In this document: piece after piece, positions 1 to 5,971 of the stretch
How positions within the stretch are numbered: the first letter of the stretch is position 1
Layout of the letters: every line of letters begins with the position of its first letter
DNA from: Bacteroidales bacterium
Lineage (GTDB): Bacteria > Bacteroidota > Bacteroidia > Bacteroidales > P3
DNA length: 10,841 bases
Direction: 5' to 3'
NCBI GenBank assembly: GCA_900769785.1
Contig: CAAGHV010000244.1
Location: forward strand, 1-10,841
Notes under the pieces: model-generated
What the model was told of the DNA's origin: nothing
Databases searched by the model: none
What the model saw: only the letters and a program-made list of their open reading frames with translations
Program-made: the position numbers and the translations under genes

Positions 1-134
1 CTATATCAATAGCTTTAGCCGTCAATGAAAGGGTAATCGGTTCGAGACATGAAAACTTAGCAATAGTACTTCTTTTACTGGCACTTCCAAGTTTCTATAG
101 AAAGATTTTAATTCAACATACGGGTATAAATATA

Positions 135-545
135 TTAGTTATATACATGTAGCTGACTGCCATCATAATAAGTGGAGTACTGCCTTAACGACGATACTGC
201 AGGAGCTTTGATAGGCGAGCCGTCGGTATAGATAAACTGCGACCCACACTGCGGACATTCCAATATCACGCCCGATTGTTCTTGCACCTCCACTCCTACC
301 TCGTGGCAATGAGGACAAGCACGCTCGTAGGCTAAAAATTCCGTCCACGAGTAGCGGAAAATAATCACTCCCTTATAGCCACCAGTAAAGTATTCGTAGC
401 CCCCTACATGGTTGAGGTTGGTACAGAAAGTAGAGTTTGGGTTGATAGTAAAATAGACATACCCCATGGGCGTATCATTTTCTTTCACACAACCTGCAAA
501 CATCATACTACCAAGCACTAATAAAGACAACAATATTTTTTTCAT
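135..545 (-). CDS. Rieske-like lipoprotein with altered ligand set
   Basis: The protein is a probable exported lipoprotein of 136 residues, starting at the ATG at 545. An ATG four codons earlier (557) is in frame, but the later start has AGGTG just upstream and gives a clean signal peptide (MKKILLSLLVLGSMMFAGC) with lipobox FAGC. In numbering from 557, C81-x-H83 is followed after 17 residues by C101-x2-C104, then GSQF, a GSPIKAPA stretch and a C-terminal LRQYSTYYDG segment. This is the order and spacing of the Rieske fold (CxH, 15-17 residues, CxxH, GSxF, GPA), except that the last ligand His is Cys. C84 makes two CxxC knuckles possible, so a zinc ribbon-like site is an alternative to a 2Fe-2S cluster. 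The gene starts within 16 bases of the upstream stop, so it is probably co-transcribed with the glutaminyl cyclase gene. Its cellular role is unknown. Confidence 0.8.
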   Translation of the reverse strand: MKKILLSLLVLGSMMFAGCVKENDTPMGYVYFTINPNSTFCTNLNHVGGYEYFTGGYKGVIIFRYSWTEFLAYERACPHCHEVGVEVQEQSGVILECPQCGSQFIYTDGSPIKAPAVSSLRQYSTYYDGSQLHVYN

Positions 546-560
546 AACACCTGTCATACA

Positions 561-1550
561 CTAATTCTTTTCGCTATAAACAACTGTAAATACCACGTGT
601 GCCACTTGCGCCAAAGCCTGCTTGTCTATCACATCCATATTGTCGTTCATAGTATGCCAATGCTCAAAAAAGCTTACACCCGGCTGGTTTTGAACAATAT
701 CCACCATAGGTATTTGAGCTATTTGGTTTACATAAAGATGGTCGTCCAATATGGCAGGAGTGTTCTCATTGACGAATGAGGAACTGTATCCCAACTGATT
801 GGCCACATCCCATACCCTATTCATAAGCCCCGGAGCAAAGGTACGCGACACCTCCTCCTTGGTGTATCGAGGATTGGCATTGCCCACCATATCAAGCAGT
901 ATTCCATACTTGGCACGATAAAACATCACGTGCGGAGTCTTGGCCCAATGCTGTGCACCAAGGCACCAAGTGTTGTCTTGATAACGAGTTTCGAACTCGG
1001 GAATACCTTGGTCTTCGGCATCGAAAAATATTATATCCACGCCCACACCGGGACGTTTAGCCTGCATGTTACGAGCCATTTCCATTAGCACACCCACACC
1101 GCTTGCACCATCGTTGGCACCCGGTATAGCCTTGTGGTGATTATCGGGATTAGGGTCGTGATCGGCATATGCACGTGAATCCCAATGTGCAGCCAGTAGC
1201 ACTCGGTTGGGATTTGCAGGGTCGAACGAGGCTATTATATTGGTACCTTTCACCGTTTTGCCGTCCCAAAGCACTGTGTTGAAGTCTTGTACATATACAG
1301 TATCAGCCCACTGCTGCATTTTCGAAGTCAGGTATTGGGCACATTGCTTATGCTCCTTTGTGCCTGGCACACGCGGCCCAAAAGCCAACTGCTCCCCGAT
1401 ATATCTATAAGCCGAATCGGCAACAAAATCGGGAATATCCACAGCGGTATAATCAACTTGTTCTATGGTTTTTACATTCTTGTCGGAAGAGTTGTTGCAA
1501 GCCGTAAGTGCTATTGCAGCACCCACTACTGCCATCAATGTTTTTTTCAT
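561..1550 (-). CDS. Glutaminyl-peptide cyclotransferase, M28-fold lipoprotein
   Basis: This is a type II glutaminyl cyclase of the zinc M28 fold, 329 residues, resembling the Porphyromonas gingivalis QC as I recall it. Such enzymes convert N-terminal Gln of exported proteins to pyroglutamate in the periplasm. The ATG at 1550 is chosen over an in-frame ATG at 1607 because it opens a lipoprotein signal ending in LTAC (Cys18). Metal-site elements are in order: HWDSRAYADHD (H122, D124), GANDGASG (D147, likely Zn ligand), FFDAED (E179 likely base, D180 likely Zn ligand), TWCLGAQHWA near 195, LDDHLYVN near 269, and WHTMNDNMD (H299, likely Zn ligand). An aminopeptidase is the alternative, but the HWD...DxED...WHT pattern and the length favour the cyclase. 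It lies below a terminator at 1711-1760. I see only a weak promoter-like TATGCTTG at 1601-1608 and no good -33 element. Confidence 0.88.
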   Translation of the reverse strand: MKKTLMAVVGAAIALTACNNSSDKNVKTIEQVDYTAVDIPDFVADSAYRYIGEQLAFGPRVPGTKEHKQCAQYLTSKMQQWADTVYVQDFNTVLWDGKTVKGTNIIASFDPANPNRVLLAAHWDSRAYADHDPNPDNHHKAIPGANDGASGVGVLMEMARNMQAKRPGVGVDIIFFDAEDQGIPEFETRYQDNTWCLGAQHWAKTPHVMFYRAKYGILLDMVGNANPRYTKEEVSRTFAPGLMNRVWDVANQLGYSSSFVNENTPAILDDHLYVNQIAQIPMVDIVQNQPGVSFFEHWHTMNDNMDVIDKQALAQVAHVVFTVVYSEKN

Positions 1551-1710
1551 CGTTATATGATTTGTTGTTCTACGTTCAAAATATTTCATGCACACTAGTA
1601 CAAGCATATAACGCAGCGACCATCATTTTATTGAATATCGAAAGAAGTTTTTTTGCTACTCGAGCGGTTTTACCTACCTTCCTCGACTATTCACCTCCTA
1701 TATATAGAAC

Positions 1711-1760
1711 AAAAAAAGAAGATGGGCAAACGCATGAATATCATACATTCGACCATCTTT
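1711..1760 (-). terminator. Intrinsic terminator after the PAS gene
   Basis: Read on the minus strand, AAGATGG (1759-1753) pairs perfectly with CCATCTT (1725-1719). After one C comes a run of seven T (1717-1711). The 27-nt loop holds a smaller GAAT/ATTC pairing. It lies about 25 bases beyond the PAS stop codon and separates that gene from the glutaminyl cyclase unit. Confidence 0.75.
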
Positions 1761-1784
1761 ATAGTGCTTTATCGAGGTTTTGCT

Positions 1785-2129
1785 TTATTTTGCAGGCTTA
1801 CGCACGTAATGCGGCATATCTATAGGTATAACCATCGATAATTCAATTAATCCCTTAAAAACGCCGTTTTCATACCATGGGGTTTGGTATATCAGTTTCT
1901 TCATTCCATTCTTCTCTATGGTGTAGGCGTTGGTACGGGGGTTGGCAAGCATATCTTGCAGTTTGGTACGAGCGGGTTCGGGGTGGCAGTCCATCAAGCT
2001 TTTGCCTATAAGTTCGTAGCCTCCCGAGGCTAGGAAGGTAGCAGCACTCTTGTCGTTCATATCCACGATGTTGCCTTCGGTGTCGCACACTGTTATTGCC
2101 AGTCCTGCTTCTTTAAAAAACTTATCCAT
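1785..2129 (-). CDS. Single PAS-domain protein
   Basis: A cytosolic 114-residue protein consisting of one PAS domain with no attached kinase, helix-turn-helix or cyclase domain. The N-terminal half reads AGLAITVCDTEGNIVDMNDKSA (about 8-29), the usual first PAS strands. ELIGKSLMDCHPEPAR (39-54) resembles the PAS domains found with DUF438 proteins. IEKNGMKKLIYQTPWYENGVFKGLIELSM (71-99) gives the closing strands. Such domains sense small ligands, haem or redox state, but no ligand can be assigned here; C48-H49 is a possible haem or metal contact only by inference. The gene lies 89 bases downstream of ptb with a terminator between them whose T-run ends 16 bases before the start codon. It therefore depends on read-through or on a promoter overlapping that terminator, and I found no matching promoter. 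Confidence 0.85.
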   Translation of the reverse strand: MDKFFKEAGLAITVCDTEGNIVDMNDKSAATFLASGGYELIGKSLMDCHPEPARTKLQDMLANPRTNAYTIEKNGMKKLIYQTPWYENGVFKGLIELSMVIPIDMPHYVRKPAK

Positions 2130-2159
2130 ATCAGTTGTTTTTTACAAAAAAGGACTGAT
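2130..2159 (-). promoter_or_regulatory. Possible alternative hairpin next to PAS start
   Basis: The 3' arm of the ptb terminator can instead pair with the PAS leader. ATCAGT (minus strand 2159-2154) matches ACTGAT (2135-2130), which touches the ATG. Inside it, TTTTTT (2151-2146) faces AAAAAA (2143-2138). The two folds share one arm and exclude each other, like a terminator and antiterminator. The sequence symmetry is seen directly; a regulatory role is inferred and the alternative stem is A/U-rich and weak. Confidence 0.35.
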
Positions 2160-2173
2160 ATTACATCAGTCCT
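2145..2173 (-). terminator. Intrinsic terminator after ptb
   Basis: On the minus strand AGGACTGAT (2173-2165), a GTAAT loop and ATCAGTCCT (2159-2151) form a perfect 9-bp stem followed directly by T residues (2151-2146). It begins 45 bases after the ptb stop codon. This is the clearest terminator in the window. Confidence 0.9.
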
Positions 2174-2218
2174 CCAATTTTAAACTCAATAAATTATGAA
2201 AAAAATATTCCCTTCTTA

Positions 2219-3127
2219 CTATTTTGCCGACAAAGCTGCAAGAGCAATAGAATAAAGTTTGGTCTTCATGCTGTCGCCACGCGATGATAGGATACAAGGT
2301 ACTTTTGCACCTACTACCATACAAGCCAATTCGGCACCTGCAAACTTGGTACAGGCTTTGTAGAATACGTTACCCGATTCGATATTGGGGAACAACAAAC
2401 AGTCGGCATCACCGGCTACTTCGCCTTTAAGTTTCTTAATCTCAGCACTTTCTTTGTCTATAGCAACGTCCAATGCCAAAGGTCCGTCAACGATAGCACC
2501 TTTTATTTGTCCGCGGTTGTTCATCATAGAGATGATAGCAGCTTCGGAACATGCAGGCATACCTACGCTTACTTGCTCTGTAGCGGCAATGATAGCCACT
2601 TTCGGGTTGGCTATTTCAAGGCTCTTAGCAGTGCTTATAAGGTAGTTAAGGATAGTTTGTTTTTGCTTCATATCAGGAGCAGGAATGATAGCCACGTCGC
2701 TAGCAACCAATAGTTTGTGGTAAGCAGGCACTTCAAATACAGCCATGTGGGTAAGCATATCGTTTTTCTTGCCCGGCATAAGACCTTTGTCTTTTGCAAG
2801 GATAGCACGCATATACTTATCTGTACTCAAAAGACCTTTCATCAAAAGGTTTCCTTTTCCTTCGTTGATAAGTTCAACAGCTTTTACACCTGCTTTGGTT
2901 TCGTCAGCTTCTTGAACCAATTCAAACTTGTTTACATCAATACCTTCTTCAGCACAAACTTTCTTTATTGTGTCGATATCGCCAACCAAAGTAGCGTCAA
3001 CAATACCTGCGTCGATAGCGGCGCTAACAGCTCCTATTGTGTGAGAATCATTGGCGTAAGCAGCCACCAATCTTTTTTTGCCTCTTGATTTGGCCAATGC
3101 CAAAACATCATCTAACTTTGTAATCAT
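2219..3127 (-). CDS. ptb: Phosphate butyryltransferase (Ptb/Pta family)
   Basis: A cytosolic enzyme of the phosphate acetyl/butyryltransferase family that exchanges CoA and phosphate on a short acyl group (butyryl-CoA + Pi to butyryl phosphate + CoA). The 302-residue length matches stand-alone Ptb. Conserved stretches include LLMKGLLSTDKYMRA (94-108), LLVASDVAIIPAPDM (139-153), DGPLALDVAID (214-224), GDADCLLFPNIESGN (239-253) and the C-terminal GAKVPCILSSRGDS (273-286). An in-frame ATG at 3172 would give 317 residues, but the promoter places the transcript start near 3168, so the ATG at 3127 (MITKLDD) with a leader of about 40 bases is preferred. Ptb normally pairs with butyrate kinase, yet the next gene is a PAS protein after a strong terminator, so the kinase must lie elsewhere or be absent. 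A branched-chain or acetyl substrate cannot be excluded. Confidence 0.9.
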   Translation of the reverse strand: MITKLDDVLALAKSRGKKRLVAAYANDSHTIGAVSAAIDAGIVDATLVGDIDTIKKVCAEEGIDVNKFELVQEADETKAGVKAVELINEGKGNLLMKGLLSTDKYMRAILAKDKGLMPGKKNDMLTHMAVFEVPAYHKLLVASDVAIIPAPDMKQKQTILNYLISTAKSLEIANPKVAIIAATEQVSVGMPACSEAAIISMMNNRGQIKGAIVDGPLALDVAIDKESAEIKKLKGEVAGDADCLLFPNIESGNVFYKACTKFAGAELACMVVGAKVPCILSSRGDSMKTKLYSIALAALSAK

Positions 3128-3174
3128 CTTGTTATTAATATTTATTATACTGTTATCAATTTCATTTTGCACTG

Positions 3175-3206
3175 CAAAGATACGTGTTTTTCAGATATTT
3201 TGCCAA
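3175..3206 (-). promoter_or_regulatory. Bacteroidota-type promoter of ptb
   Basis: On the minus strand TATCTTTG (3182-3175) matches the Bacteroidota -7 consensus TAnnTTTG exactly. TTGG (3206-3203) lies 20 bases upstream in the -33 position (consensus TTTG). The start site would be close to 3168, which supports translation of ptb from 3127 rather than 3172. Confidence 0.75.
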
Positions 3207-3275
3207 TAAAAACTAGATTTAATTAACAGCCCTCCATAGTTGGACCGACAAACATCATACTATCAGTGGCTTAAA

Positions 3276-3547
3276 GATGCTCGTATTTTATCCTTACTTT
3301 TATCGATAAATAAGTTTACGGCAATCGTGCAGGCAATATTCAATGCTCAACCATTTGTATGCTCAATAGTCGAGTAGCAGATGCCGAACGCTCGAACATT
3401 TAGCCCATATATGGTCGAGCATGTGTATATCAAACGCTCGAACGTTTAGCCTTCAAGCATTCGAACATAAAGAAACAAAACAGTCGAGCGTTGAGATTAT
3501 TGTTATACGAAAAGGCAAGATTGTTTACATCGAGCATTGAGTATCAG
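3276..3547. repeat. Decayed array with TCGA every 22-23 bp
   Basis: This fills most of the 325-base gene-free gap between the nuclease gene and the ptb promoter. TCGA or a one-base variant starts at 3281 (TCGT), 3303, 3325 (TCGT), 3347 (TCAA), 3370, 3392, 3415, 3438, 3461, 3484, 3507 (ACGA) and 3530, with steps of 22, 22, 22, 23, 22 and then 23 throughout. Two flank types occur. Type A is AAYGCTCGAACATTTAGCC-like (units at 3342, 3387, 3433 and, weaker, 3456). Type B is AGTCGAGCGTTGAG-like (3365, 3410, 3479, 3525), roughly the reverse complement of A, so A and B mostly alternate. The copies at 3387 and 3433 agree at 18 of 20 bases counted one base upstream; 3433-3441 and 3484-3492 are a perfect 9-bp inverted pair. 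The last unit covers the stop and final codons of the nuclease gene. The function is unknown. Confidence 0.75.
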
Positions 3548-4199
3548 CCTTTGCCATACAATATCGCTTAAAGTCGCACACATAGGGTTCGTCACATTGT
3601 GGTCCCATAGGCACCTCGGGTTCAAAGCCTTGCAGTATTTCGCGAAAAGCATCTAGGTTTTCATGCACAACCTGTAGTTTTTCCTCGGCTTCGGCTGTCA
3701 TATCGGTAACTACAAATTCGTCGTCGCCACGCCGGTTTACGATGTTGAAACTATTAATATTGCCCAATGCGTTCTTACAAACATAGTATTGTACTGCCAC
3801 GTCCCAAGCTATGGCACTGTTGATTTTTTCGGAATGCTTCACCTCAAAAATATCGTAGCTCCCATCTTCGTTCTTGCGTAGTACATCGGTAAGCACCAAT
3901 ATATCGCCATGAAGTACTCCCGCTTCAAAGAGCTCTACACAACCTTCGGCTGCCAGGGCATTGGTTGTAAACTCCACATACTTTATGCTTCTGATACTGC
4001 AATGCTTTTTTACATCTACAGCATTGGGAAACATATCTTTGAACTTTTGCTCAAATTCACGCCCTTTGCGGAAACGCAAAAGCGTATCCCTATCGGGTGG
4101 GGTACGAAGTTTGGAACAATATTTGTCGAGATATACAAGTTTAGGACATTGCATACCTCGCACAAACGACGTTTTGGTAAAAGTATAGAACCTACTCAT
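3525..4199 (-). CDS. PD-(D/E)XK nuclease-like protein, Cas4/DUF2779 type
   Basis: A 224-residue protein resembling the N-terminal nuclease part of DUF2779 proteins and the Cas4/RecB-like PD-(D/E)XK group, which act on DNA and often carry a 4Fe-4S cluster. The start at 4199 (MSRFYTFTKTSFVRGMQCPKL) follows the family pattern of a short lead-in then CPxxxYL; the frame is open 42 codons further but runs into the upstream gene. Visible elements are C18, GREFEQKF (46-53), HGDILVL (D99), FEVKH (E119, K121), QYYV (Q137-Y139) and C202-x5-C208-x5-C214 within PYVCDFKRYC. C18 plus the three late cysteines would be the cluster ligands. The DUF2779 C-terminal domain is missing, so it is a short version rather than a truncation. 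It begins 14 bases after the CPBP stop, in the same operon. Its last seven residues (ADTQCSM) are encoded inside a repeat unit. Confidence 0.72.
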   Translation of the reverse strand: MSRFYTFTKTSFVRGMQCPKLVYLDKYCSKLRTPPDRDTLLRFRKGREFEQKFKDMFPNAVDVKKHCSIRSIKYVEFTTNALAAEGCVELFEAGVLHGDILVLTDVLRKNEDGSYDIFEVKHSEKINSAIAWDVAVQYYVCKNALGNINSFNIVNRRGDDEFVVTDMTAEAEEKLQVVHENLDAFREILQGFEPEVPMGPQCDEPYVCDFKRYCMAKADTQCSM

Positions 4200-4213
4200 A
4201 ACAAAAACCTTAG

Positions 4214-4831
4214 CTATGATATTGGGAATAAAATAAACACCGATACATCCCACACAGCATGTGAAACTATCAATGCAAGCAGGTTTTTGCGATAGCAATA
4301 CATCAAGCCCCAAAATGCCCCACATACCATTGCCGCCATTGTAAGCATAAAGTTGAAGGAGCTAACATGTACCAAGGTATATATAGCCGTTGCTGCAACC
4401 ATGGATATTGCTACGGAGTACTTCTCGCCAAAGCGTTGCTGAACATATCCACGCCAAAAGACCTCCTCTGCCGGGCCTATAAGCAGGAGCAATAGCAAAC
4501 CTACCACCATTGGATTTTGACCGGACTTCATTCCATATATACCTCCTATCTGAGCTTCGGCAAAGGGGAAGAGCATTGTGGAAAAATAGTTGCCCAACCA
4601 AAAAATGCCCCACAGCAAGGCAGCAGACAGCAATCCTATGCCCAAATCGGTCCACGACCACCATATACTTTTCTTCAACCTATGGCCATAAAACACGATG
4701 GCCAACGTTGTGAGTATAGCAGCCGAAAACGACATTGCAGCCCAAAAGGGTACATACTCTTTGGTCCATGGCGAGAACATCACAAACCAAAGAACGAATG
4801 CAACTATTATTGATACGACAAGTTTTTTCAT
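4214..4831 (-). CDS. CPBP-family intramembrane protease-like protein
   Basis: An integral membrane protein of 205 residues with about six hydrophobic segments (near 3-20, 27-48, 62-84, 106-121, 138-157 and 160-178, with a last one near 184-202). It carries the three CPBP (Abi/Rce1-type) motifs: EEVFWRG (E122, E123, R127), an H in YTLVHVSS (H155) and SHAVWD (H191, D195). These residues form the proposed metalloprotease site, so catalysis is plausible; substrates of bacterial members are mostly unknown. Its ATG overlaps the stop codon of the prenyltransferase gene (ATGA at 4831-4828), which suggests translational coupling, and the nuclease gene follows 14 bases on. Some family members process bacteriocins or prenylated proteins, but nothing here shows which applies. 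Confidence 0.85.
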   Translation of the reverse strand: MKKLVVSIIVAFVLWFVMFSPWTKEYVPFWAAMSFSAAILTTLAIVFYGHRLKKSIWWSWTDLGIGLLSAALLWGIFWLGNYFSTMLFPFAEAQIGGIYGMKSGQNPMVVGLLLLLLIGPAEEVFWRGYVQQRFGEKYSVAISMVAATAIYTLVHVSSFNFMLTMAAMVCGAFWGLMYCYRKNLLALIVSHAVWDVSVFILFPIS

Positions 4832-5727
4832 AGAATAAGTGCTGTTATAAAGTTAGCAACCGATAAGAGCAACGAAAATATCATAACCAGCTTGGCAGTA
4901 TTGCCGTCGAGGTCCGAAATATCGGTAGGCTGTTTATGTGCAGCCATACGCTTGATATTGCCTATTGCAATGGGCAATGAAAGTGCCACTGCCAATGATA
5001 TCCACGACAATTCTCCAACAGCTGCCAAAACTGCAACCATAACGTATGCCCCACCAACGAGCAAAACATAATAAATCCTCGACATTTTCACTCCCAACAC
5101 CGATGCCTGAGTGGCAATATTGGCCGAGGTATCGTTTTCAATATCCCTTGTATTGTTGGCATGAAGAATACCTGTAATCAACAATCCGGTAGGTGCCGAT
5201 ACCAAAAGTACCGAATAATCCAACACCCCTGTAAGTACAAACGAAGTACCAAGAGCAATCAACACACCAAAAACGATGAATATATCCAAATCGCCAAGAG
5301 CATTAAACTTTAATTTGTAATAGAAAAGTGTAAGCAAAAATCCCAATCCACCTATAACAAGCAGTTGCCAACCTGCAACACATGTAAGCACTATTCCAAT
5401 AATGGAAGCCAACACAAGCAAAGTGAAACCATAACGGAATATTGTTTTTGGTTCGAAAATTCCGTTTATTATCATCATATTGGTGTTACCAATATTGTTT
5501 GGAGTATCCACCCCGTGCTTGTAGTCGAAATAATCGCTTATAAGATTACCGGCCGAGTGAAACAATACCACTCCCAAAAATATGGGCACAACCAACCACC
5601 AATTTACAGCCGAAAGATTATCGCTGTTTTGAAGAAATACATAAGATGTAGCCACCAAAGCCGGCATAGTAGAAGCCGGAAACGACCACGGTCTTGTAGC
5701 CAAAAACCATTCTTTTTTTGTTGCCAT
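4828..5727 (-). CDS. menA: UbiA-family prenyltransferase, MenA-like
   Basis: An integral membrane prenyltransferase of 299 residues with about eight or nine hydrophobic helices. The first Asp-rich motif is NLISDYFDYKHGVDT (61-75; D65, D68, D74) and the second is NNTRDIENDTSAN (191-203; D195, D199). Both bind the Mg-diphosphate of the prenyl donor in UbiA enzymes. The DYFDYKxGxDT form and the length fit MenA, which prenylates 1,4-dihydroxy-2-naphthoate in menaquinone synthesis at the inner membrane. Other UbiA members remain possible because no other men gene is in the window. It is the first gene of a three-gene operon, with the CPBP gene overlapping its stop by four bases. The start is the only Met before the first conserved segment (KEWFLATRPWSFPAS). 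The second motif ends SANIATQASVLG rather than the commoner GK-containing form, a mild deviation. Confidence 0.8.
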   Translation of the reverse strand: MATKKEWFLATRPWSFPASTMPALVATSYVFLQNSDNLSAVNWWLVVPIFLGVVLFHSAGNLISDYFDYKHGVDTPNNIGNTNMMIINGIFEPKTIFRYGFTLLVLASIIGIVLTCVAGWQLLVIGGLGFLLTLFYYKLKFNALGDLDIFIVFGVLIALGTSFVLTGVLDYSVLLVSAPTGLLITGILHANNTRDIENDTSANIATQASVLGVKMSRIYYVLLVGGAYVMVAVLAAVGELSWISLAVALSLPIAIGNIKRMAAHKQPTDISDLDGNTAKLVMIFSLLLSVANFITALIL

Positions 5728-5773
5728 AATATTTTATTTTATCTATAGTTTATAAATCATAATTCTGTTATTC

Positions 5774-5806
5774 CAAATATCATGCTCTATGATGCTTAGA
5801 TGCAAT
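5774..5806 (-). promoter_or_regulatory. Possible promoter of the menA-like operon
   Basis: On the minus strand GATATTTG (5781-5774) has one mismatch to TAnnTTTG. TTGC (5806-5803) lies 21 bases upstream. The start site would fall about 40 bases before the menA-like ATG. The match is imperfect, so this is only a candidate. Confidence 0.35.
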
Positions 5807-5830
5807 ATCATTCCTATTTACTATATCGAA

Positions 5831-5863
5831 GCGGCAAAGACTCTAAAACGGATGTTTTGCCGC
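5831..5863 (-). other. Stable hairpin in the menA-like upstream region
   Basis: On the minus strand GCGGCAAA (5863-5856) and TTTGCCGC (5838-5831) form a perfect 8-bp stem. A competing inner stem AAAAC/GTTTT with an ATCC loop lies inside. No T-run follows on either strand, so it is not a simple terminator. It lies about 100 bases before the menA-like start codon. Confidence 0.45.
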
Positions 5864-5865
5864 AT

Positions 5866-5908
5866 AAAAAATCATATTCAACAAGGTTTAAAAACCATGG
5901 TCTATGAT
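5866..5908 (-). terminator. Possible weak terminator after mnmG
   Basis: On the minus strand ATCATA (5908-5903) pairs with TATGAT (5876-5871), enclosing a small GGTT/AACC pairing. Six T (5871-5866) follow. The outer stem is A/T-rich and only 6 bp, so termination strength is doubtful. It lies about 65 bases past the mnmG stop codon. Confidence 0.4.
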
Positions 5909-5920
5909 ATTTAACCCTGT

Positions 5921-5936
5921 TGTTCCCCGTGAAACA
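5921..5936. other. parS-like centromere site A
   Basis: TGTTCCCCGTGAAACA matches the chromosomal parS consensus TGTTTCACGTGAAACA at 14 of 16 positions (15 if position 5 is taken as free). It sits in a 22-bp dyad (TGTTGTT at 5918-5924, AACAACA at 5933-5939), 36 bases after the mnmG stop codon. A 7-bp direct repeat AACACAG (5936, 5947) adjoins it. ParB/Spo0J would be the binding protein. Confidence 0.55.
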
Positions 5937-5971
5937 ACACAGAGAAAACACAGCCCACTCCCCCTACTTTA

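Noticed and set aside
3..152. Plus-strand frame open from the window edge (about 49 codons, ending TAG at 150)
   Set aside because: It has a hydrophobic stretch, but it is short, has no recognisable motif and overlaps the lipoprotein 3' end. It could be the tail of a converging gene but cannot be supported from this window. The rest of 1-134 shows only a 12-bp palindrome TTTCTATAGAAA (92-103).
1551..1607. 19-residue extension of the glutaminyl cyclase (ATG at 1607)
   Set aside because: It would bury the lipoprotein signal peptide behind MLVLVCMKYFERRTTNHIT; the internal MKKTL start gives a normal signal and lipobox.
3128..3172. 15-residue N-terminal extension of ptb (ATG at 3172)
   Set aside because: The predicted transcript start is at about 3168, downstream of that ATG, and the extra residues are Asn/Ile-rich and unlike the family N-terminus.
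3276..3547. CRISPR array
   Set aside because: The conserved part of each unit is only 4 to about 15 bases, orientation alternates, there are no constant-length unique spacers between identical repeats, and no cas1 or cas2 gene is nearby.
3525..4199. The nuclease as a CRISPR cas4 gene
   Set aside because: It shares the PD-(D/E)XK plus four-Cys layout, but the C-x5-C-x5-C spacing (PYVCDFKRYC) fits DUF2779-type proteins better and no CRISPR components are present.
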